DNA of 64,000 nucleotides from Pseudomonas sp. BBP2017 (GTDB lineage Bacteria; Pseudomonadota; Gammaproteobacteria; Pseudomonadales; Pseudomonadaceae). The first letter of the stretch is position 1. Every line of letters begins with the position of its first letter. Shown in pieces: positions 61,049-64,000 of the stretch. The stretch is taken from assembly GCF_003024385.1 (NCBI RefSeq), contig NZ_PVZN01000005.1, positions 124,001 through 188,000 of the forward strand, in the 5' to 3' direction. The position numbers and the translations under genes were made by a program. The notes under the pieces were generated by a model. It searched no databases. It was not told the DNA's origin and saw only the letters and a program-made list of their open reading frames with translations.

Positions 61049-62449
61049 TCAGAGATCACGACGCCAGAACAATTCATGTCGGCGCACGGCCTTGCGGAAA
61101 AATTCGTTCTCGCCATAAGGCGAAGCGCGTCGCCCCGCCAGCCAGCGCTGGAGCAAACGGCGAATGCGACGCTTGAACGGTGCCGGCGGCTGCAGGTCAT
61201 GCATCATGCCCAGCGCCATGGCCTTGTCGCGCTGAGTCGCCAGATCCAGGGGCAGACTGTAGGGAGCCCAAACCTGCCCGCCTTCCAACTGCGGCGGCAA
61301 AGCAACCCCGGCACCGCTATCGCCCATGGGCCAGCGATCATTGTCATGCAGGTGGTTGGCATACCCCAGCACGGTTTCAGGCTGCCACTCCACCCCCTGC
61401 AGAGCTTCGAGCACAGCAGCCTGGGCACAGATATGGTCGGGATGCGGATCAAGGGTCGGATGCGGCATCACCAGCACCTGCGGGCGGGCCTTGAGCAACA
61501 ACTCGCGCAAGTCGGCCAACAGGTTGTTCCAGGTTGGCGCACCATCCTGGTCACCCGGCAAGGTTATCGCGTTGAACTGCCTGAACAGGCGGGTATCGTC
61601 AAGCTCCGCCTCACGCGAGGCGATTGCTTGTTCCGGTGCCGCCTGCATGGCTGGCAGCTGCAGGCAGAAATAACCTAACTGCACACAGTTCGACTCGGGA
61701 ACACCTGCCCAGCGCGGTACGGCAATACTGTCCCAAGCGCGCAGCCGGCCCTTCAAGCGGGCGGACTCAACCCTGGCCATGCCCATGCGCTGGTAGTGCT
61801 CAGCCTCGATCTCGCCAGCGGTCAGGGTCACGACCCAAGCTTCTTGCGCCTGACTGTAGAGGCCGAAAGCAGCCAACTCGGCATCATCGGCATGTGGCGC
61901 GATAACCATGACGCGCTTGCGACGCAGATCGCTGCCCGCGACAACCCACAACTGCCCCTCGCCAGATAGACGGCAATAGCGCCCACACAAGCGCAGCCGC
62001 CCGGCAGCGAGTGACTCGCCAAGCCCGGTCAGGTTCAGGTAACGCAAGCCCGCGACACCGCGCTCGAAGGCCTGGCAATCTTCACCGTTCAACACCACTG
62101 CAGGGTCCAGGAAGCGACCCAACCAGCCGCTTTTCAGGCGCAGCGCCAGGACCAGGGTTTCATCACCTGCAAGCTGCAAAGGCGACTGAAGCCGCACAAC
62201 ACCGTCGACCAGCTTGACCGGATGCGCCAGGCAATCCTGTGGGAACTGATACTGGTAGTCTTCGGCAGGCGAATAAAACAGGTGATCGGCAAACCAGGCT
62301 TCATGGGCGACCCACAGCAGTGGCAGCAGCAATAGCGGCAACCACCACTGGACGAAAACACCCAGACTCAGCAACACCACCAAGCCAGCCAGCAACCCCA
62401 GCCGCTTGTTGCGCCGGTGCTGTTTGAGCAACTGCTGCTTGCGGCTCAC
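61049..62449 (-). CDS. PIG-L family deacetylase, membrane-anchored
   Basis: 466 aa. One or two N-terminal TM helices (about 17-48) and an extracytoplasmic or cytoplasmic lectin-like region (about 55-175) precede the PIG-L domain from about residue 180, with MVIAPHADDAELAAFG carrying the zinc ligands and catalytic Asp (HxDD form), and MPHPTLDPHPDHICAQAAV the later His. These enzymes N-deacetylate amino sugars. A GTG start overlaps the Mig-14-like stop by 4 nt (GTGA). Role in LPS core trimming is inferred from position. Confidence 0.85.
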   Translation of the reverse strand: MSRKQQLLKQHRRNKRLGLLAGLVVLLSLGVFVQWWLPLLLLPLLWVAHEAWFADHLFYSPAEDYQYQFPQDCLAHPVKLVDGVVRLQSPLQLAGDETLVLALRLKSGWLGRFLDPAVVLNGEDCQAFERGVAGLRYLNLTGLGESLAAGRLRLCGRYCRLSGEGQLWVVAGSDLRRKRVMVIAPHADDAELAAFGLYSQAQEAWVVTLTAGEIEAEHYQRMGMARVESARLKGRLRAWDSIAVPRWAGVPESNCVQLGYFCLQLPAMQAAPEQAIASREAELDDTRLFRQFNAITLPGDQDGAPTWNNLLADLRELLLKARPQVLVMPHPTLDPHPDHICAQAAVLEALQGVEWQPETVLGYANHLHDNDRWPMGDSGAGVALPPQLEGGQVWAPYSLPLDLATQRDKAMALGMMHDLQPPAPFKRRIRRLLQRWLAGRRASPYGENEFFRKAVRRHELFWRRDL

Positions 62450-63342
62450 ACCTGAAACACCGGCACGGAGTTACACCAACGATCCTTGTACTCGCGATCA
62501 GCACGACCAAAGGAGAAACGTAGCGGCTTGTTGCGCGCCCGGGCATCCTCCCAGGCGGCCTGGGTATTGAGGAAACTCAATACGCTTCCAGGACTGAAGG
62601 CCTTGGTTTGCGGGTCAACGCCACCGTTGATGTACTCGACGCTGATCCACTCTGGCGCTTCGACCCGGTAGACCAGCTGGATGGCGATGGGCGCATCATC
62701 AAGAAACAGCACCGAACCGATCAGCAACTCACGCAGACGCTCTATAACCTCAGCCATACGCTCGGCGCCAGTGGCCGGGAATTCCCAGCGGCGCTGAAAC
62801 AGATCGCAGTAGATCGCTGCCAGTTCATTGCTGGTAAAAGCAGAAACCGGACGTACCTGGCCACCCGCCTCTTCCAGCAGGCGCAGCTCACGACGCTGGT
62901 TATAGCGAAATTTCTTCGACAGGTCTTCAGGCGTACGTGCCATCGCCAGTGATTCAGTCTGCAGCTTGAGGTTGGCGAAACGTCCCTGATTGAGCTCCGA
63001 CAGATAACGCCCGGCGTGACGCAGCGGCGCCTGGGCATCGGCAGCCGCAGGCAGGATCAGCTCGGCATTGCCCAGGTCATACAAACCCTTCTTGCCCTGA
63101 CGCTTGAGCACGTCCTTGGACAACGCCAGATAACGGCCCCAGGTCGGAATCGCGGCCTTGAGCTCCCCCTTGTGCTCCCAGCCCAGGTAGCGCACCGGAA
63201 TCTGCGCCAGCTGCGCCAGTTGCTCGACCACCAGCGGGTGGGTGGCGACGCTACCGCCAAAACGCTGCCAGGCCTGGGCGTAGGCAGGCGCATCGATCAC
63301 GTGCCAGCCGCGCTCGCGCCAGCCTTGAATATGATTGAGCAT
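62446..63342 (-). CDS. Mig-14 family (GNAT/FemAB-like) protein
   Basis: 298 aa. It resembles Mig-14, linked in Salmonella and Pseudomonas to resistance against antimicrobial peptides. The acyltransferase-type core includes KKFRYNQRRELRLLEEAGGQVRPVS (shortened; near 145-165) and the C-terminal FSFGRADREYKDRW. The ATG at 63342 is chosen (a TTG one codon upstream is the longer option); GGAGG precedes it by 4 nt. It overlaps the next gene's stop by 1 nt, so the four genes from the glycosyltransferase to the PIG-L protein read as one operon. Confidence 0.8.
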   Translation of the reverse strand: MLNHIQGWRERGWHVIDAPAYAQAWQRFGGSVATHPLVVEQLAQLAQIPVRYLGWEHKGELKAAIPTWGRYLALSKDVLKRQGKKGLYDLGNAELILPAAADAQAPLRHAGRYLSELNQGRFANLKLQTESLAMARTPEDLSKKFRYNQRRELRLLEEAGGQVRPVSAFTSNELAAIYCDLFQRRWEFPATGAERMAEVIERLRELLIGSVLFLDDAPIAIQLVYRVEAPEWISVEYINGGVDPQTKAFSPGSVLSFLNTQAAWEDARARNKPLRFSFGRADREYKDRWCNSVPVFQV

Positions 63343-64000
63343 CAAGCCTCCGCCGTCAGCACGCGCACAGCTGGCAACTGCCAGAAGGTATCGCGCACAG
63401 CGCTATCGGAAAAACGCTCACGCAGGCGCGCAAGCATGCGCCCGGCACACTCCTGGCGTTGCCCTTCATCCAGCACGGCCAGATGCTGCAAGCCTTGAGC
63501 CAGACGCTCGGCATCGGCCAATGGGAACAGGATGCCGACACCCTCAACTACTTCCAAGGCACCGCCGCAGGCGGTGGCGAGCACCGGCACCCCGGCGACC
63601 ATGGCTTCAAGCAGGACCATGCCGAACGGCTCGTGATCAGAGCTCAGGGCAAACGCATCAAACGCCTTGAAGTAGCGGCGCGCATTGGGCACCTGGCCGA
63701 GAAAGTCCACCTGCCCGGTAATACCCAACTCGGCGGCCAGTGTTTTCAGCGCCTGCGCCAACCGCCCCTCACCCAAAATAGCCAGGCGAGCACCAGCCGG
63801 CAGGCTCGGCAGCGCGCGGGCAAAGCCACGCAACAAGGTGGCCTGATCCTTGTCCGGATGCAGGCGACCGACATTACCGACAATCCAGGCCTGCGGATCC
63901 AGCCCCAGAGCTTGCCGAGCATCGGCTGCAGGCACCAACGCCGCCTGCAGCGCCTCGATATCGATGCGATTGTAGAGGGTCTGGATACGCTCAGCCGGCC
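63342..64000 (-). CDS. Glycosyltransferase family 4, 5' end beyond the window
   Basis: Partial: the reading frame is open to the window end, and the visible 219 residues are the C-terminal GT-B half. Before the internal Met the frame reads PAERIQTLYNRIDIEALQAAL, as expected for the inter-domain part. Then VGNVGRLHPDKDQATLLRGFA and the donor-site motif EPFGMVLLEAMVAGVPVLAT with the E-x7-E pair. It is probably an LPS-core glycosyltransferase. The start cannot be given. Confidence 0.88.
   Translation of the reverse strand, partial: PAERIQTLYNRIDIEALQAALVPAADARQALGLDPQAWIVGNVGRLHPDKDQATLLRGFARALPSLPAGARLAILGEGRLAQALKTLAAELGITGQVDFLGQVPNARRYFKAFDAFALSSDHEPFGMVLLEAMVAGVPVLATACGGALEVVEGVGILFPLADAERLAQGLQHLAVLDEGQRQECAGRMLARLRERFSDSAVRDTFWQLPAVRVLTAEA

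Overview
The window is chromosomal core DNA of a fluorescent Pseudomonas, most likely of the P. putida group. The evidence is gene order (rlmB-rnr; purA-hisZ-hflC-hflK-hflX-hfq-miaA-mutL-amiB-tsaE-nnrD; orn-rsgA; motAB; rhdA-psd; serB; parC-parE; thiC; tolC; waaA; hldE-msbA), high GC with GC-rich third codon positions, Pseudomonas-type CQTHHR rhodanese, and several palindromic REP/REPIN elements containing GGGGCAAGCCCGCTCCCAC. I saw no prophage, transposase, integrase or CRISPR array.

Layout. 1-3.4 kb: rRNA methylase RlmB and RNase R (minus). 3.55-3.95 kb: two identical tRNA-Leu(CAG) genes behind one strong promoter and followed by a terminator. 4.0-6.7 kb: a Fur-box-preceded ferric ABC operon with binding protein and permease but no ATPase. 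6.7-8.7 kb: a chemoreceptor. 8.8-21 kb: purA and hisZ, then the long minus-strand cluster nnrD-tsaE-amiB-mutL-miaA-hfq-hflX-hflK-hflC, which ends at a good terminator. 21.1-25.4 kb: queG, a TRIC-type membrane protein, orn, rsgA and a small TIR-like protein with a short coupled leader ORF. 25.4-27.4 kb: motAB with a near-consensus FliA (sigma-28) promoter. 27.4-34.5 kb: an HDOD protein, rhodanese, phosphatidylserine decarboxylase, the AhpA/YtjB membrane protein divergent from serB, and a PqiC-like lipoprotein. 34.6-43 kb: parC, a retropepsin-like protease, an esterase-like exported protein, parE, yqiA, cpdA, a DUF1249 protein and nudF, tightly packed on the minus strand; nudF-yqiB-cpdA-yqiA-parE is also the E. 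coli order next to tolC. 43.2-49.1 kb: a lipoprotein, CytX and ThiC under a TPP riboswitch, and tolC. 49.1-54.8 kb: waaA, a LysR regulator divergent from an SMR efflux pump, then an FAD oxidoreductase/aldo-keto reductase/unknown-protein operon. 54.8-64 kb: the LPS inner-core and assembly region (hldE, msbA, a kinase-like protein, glycosyltransferases, a PIG-L deacetylase, a Mig-14-like protein and a glycosyltransferase cut by the window end).

Most genes are housekeeping. The parts least explained by known biology are the TIR-like protein whose catalytic-position Glu is Gln (with its coupled leader), a WaaP/RIO-like protein that lacks the catalytic His/Asp, an unknown protein with a stretched Nudix-like motif, envelope-protein genes embedded between the topoisomerase IV subunit genes, and a REP element that supplies the C-terminus of QueG. 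I found no convincing wholly new multi-gene system.
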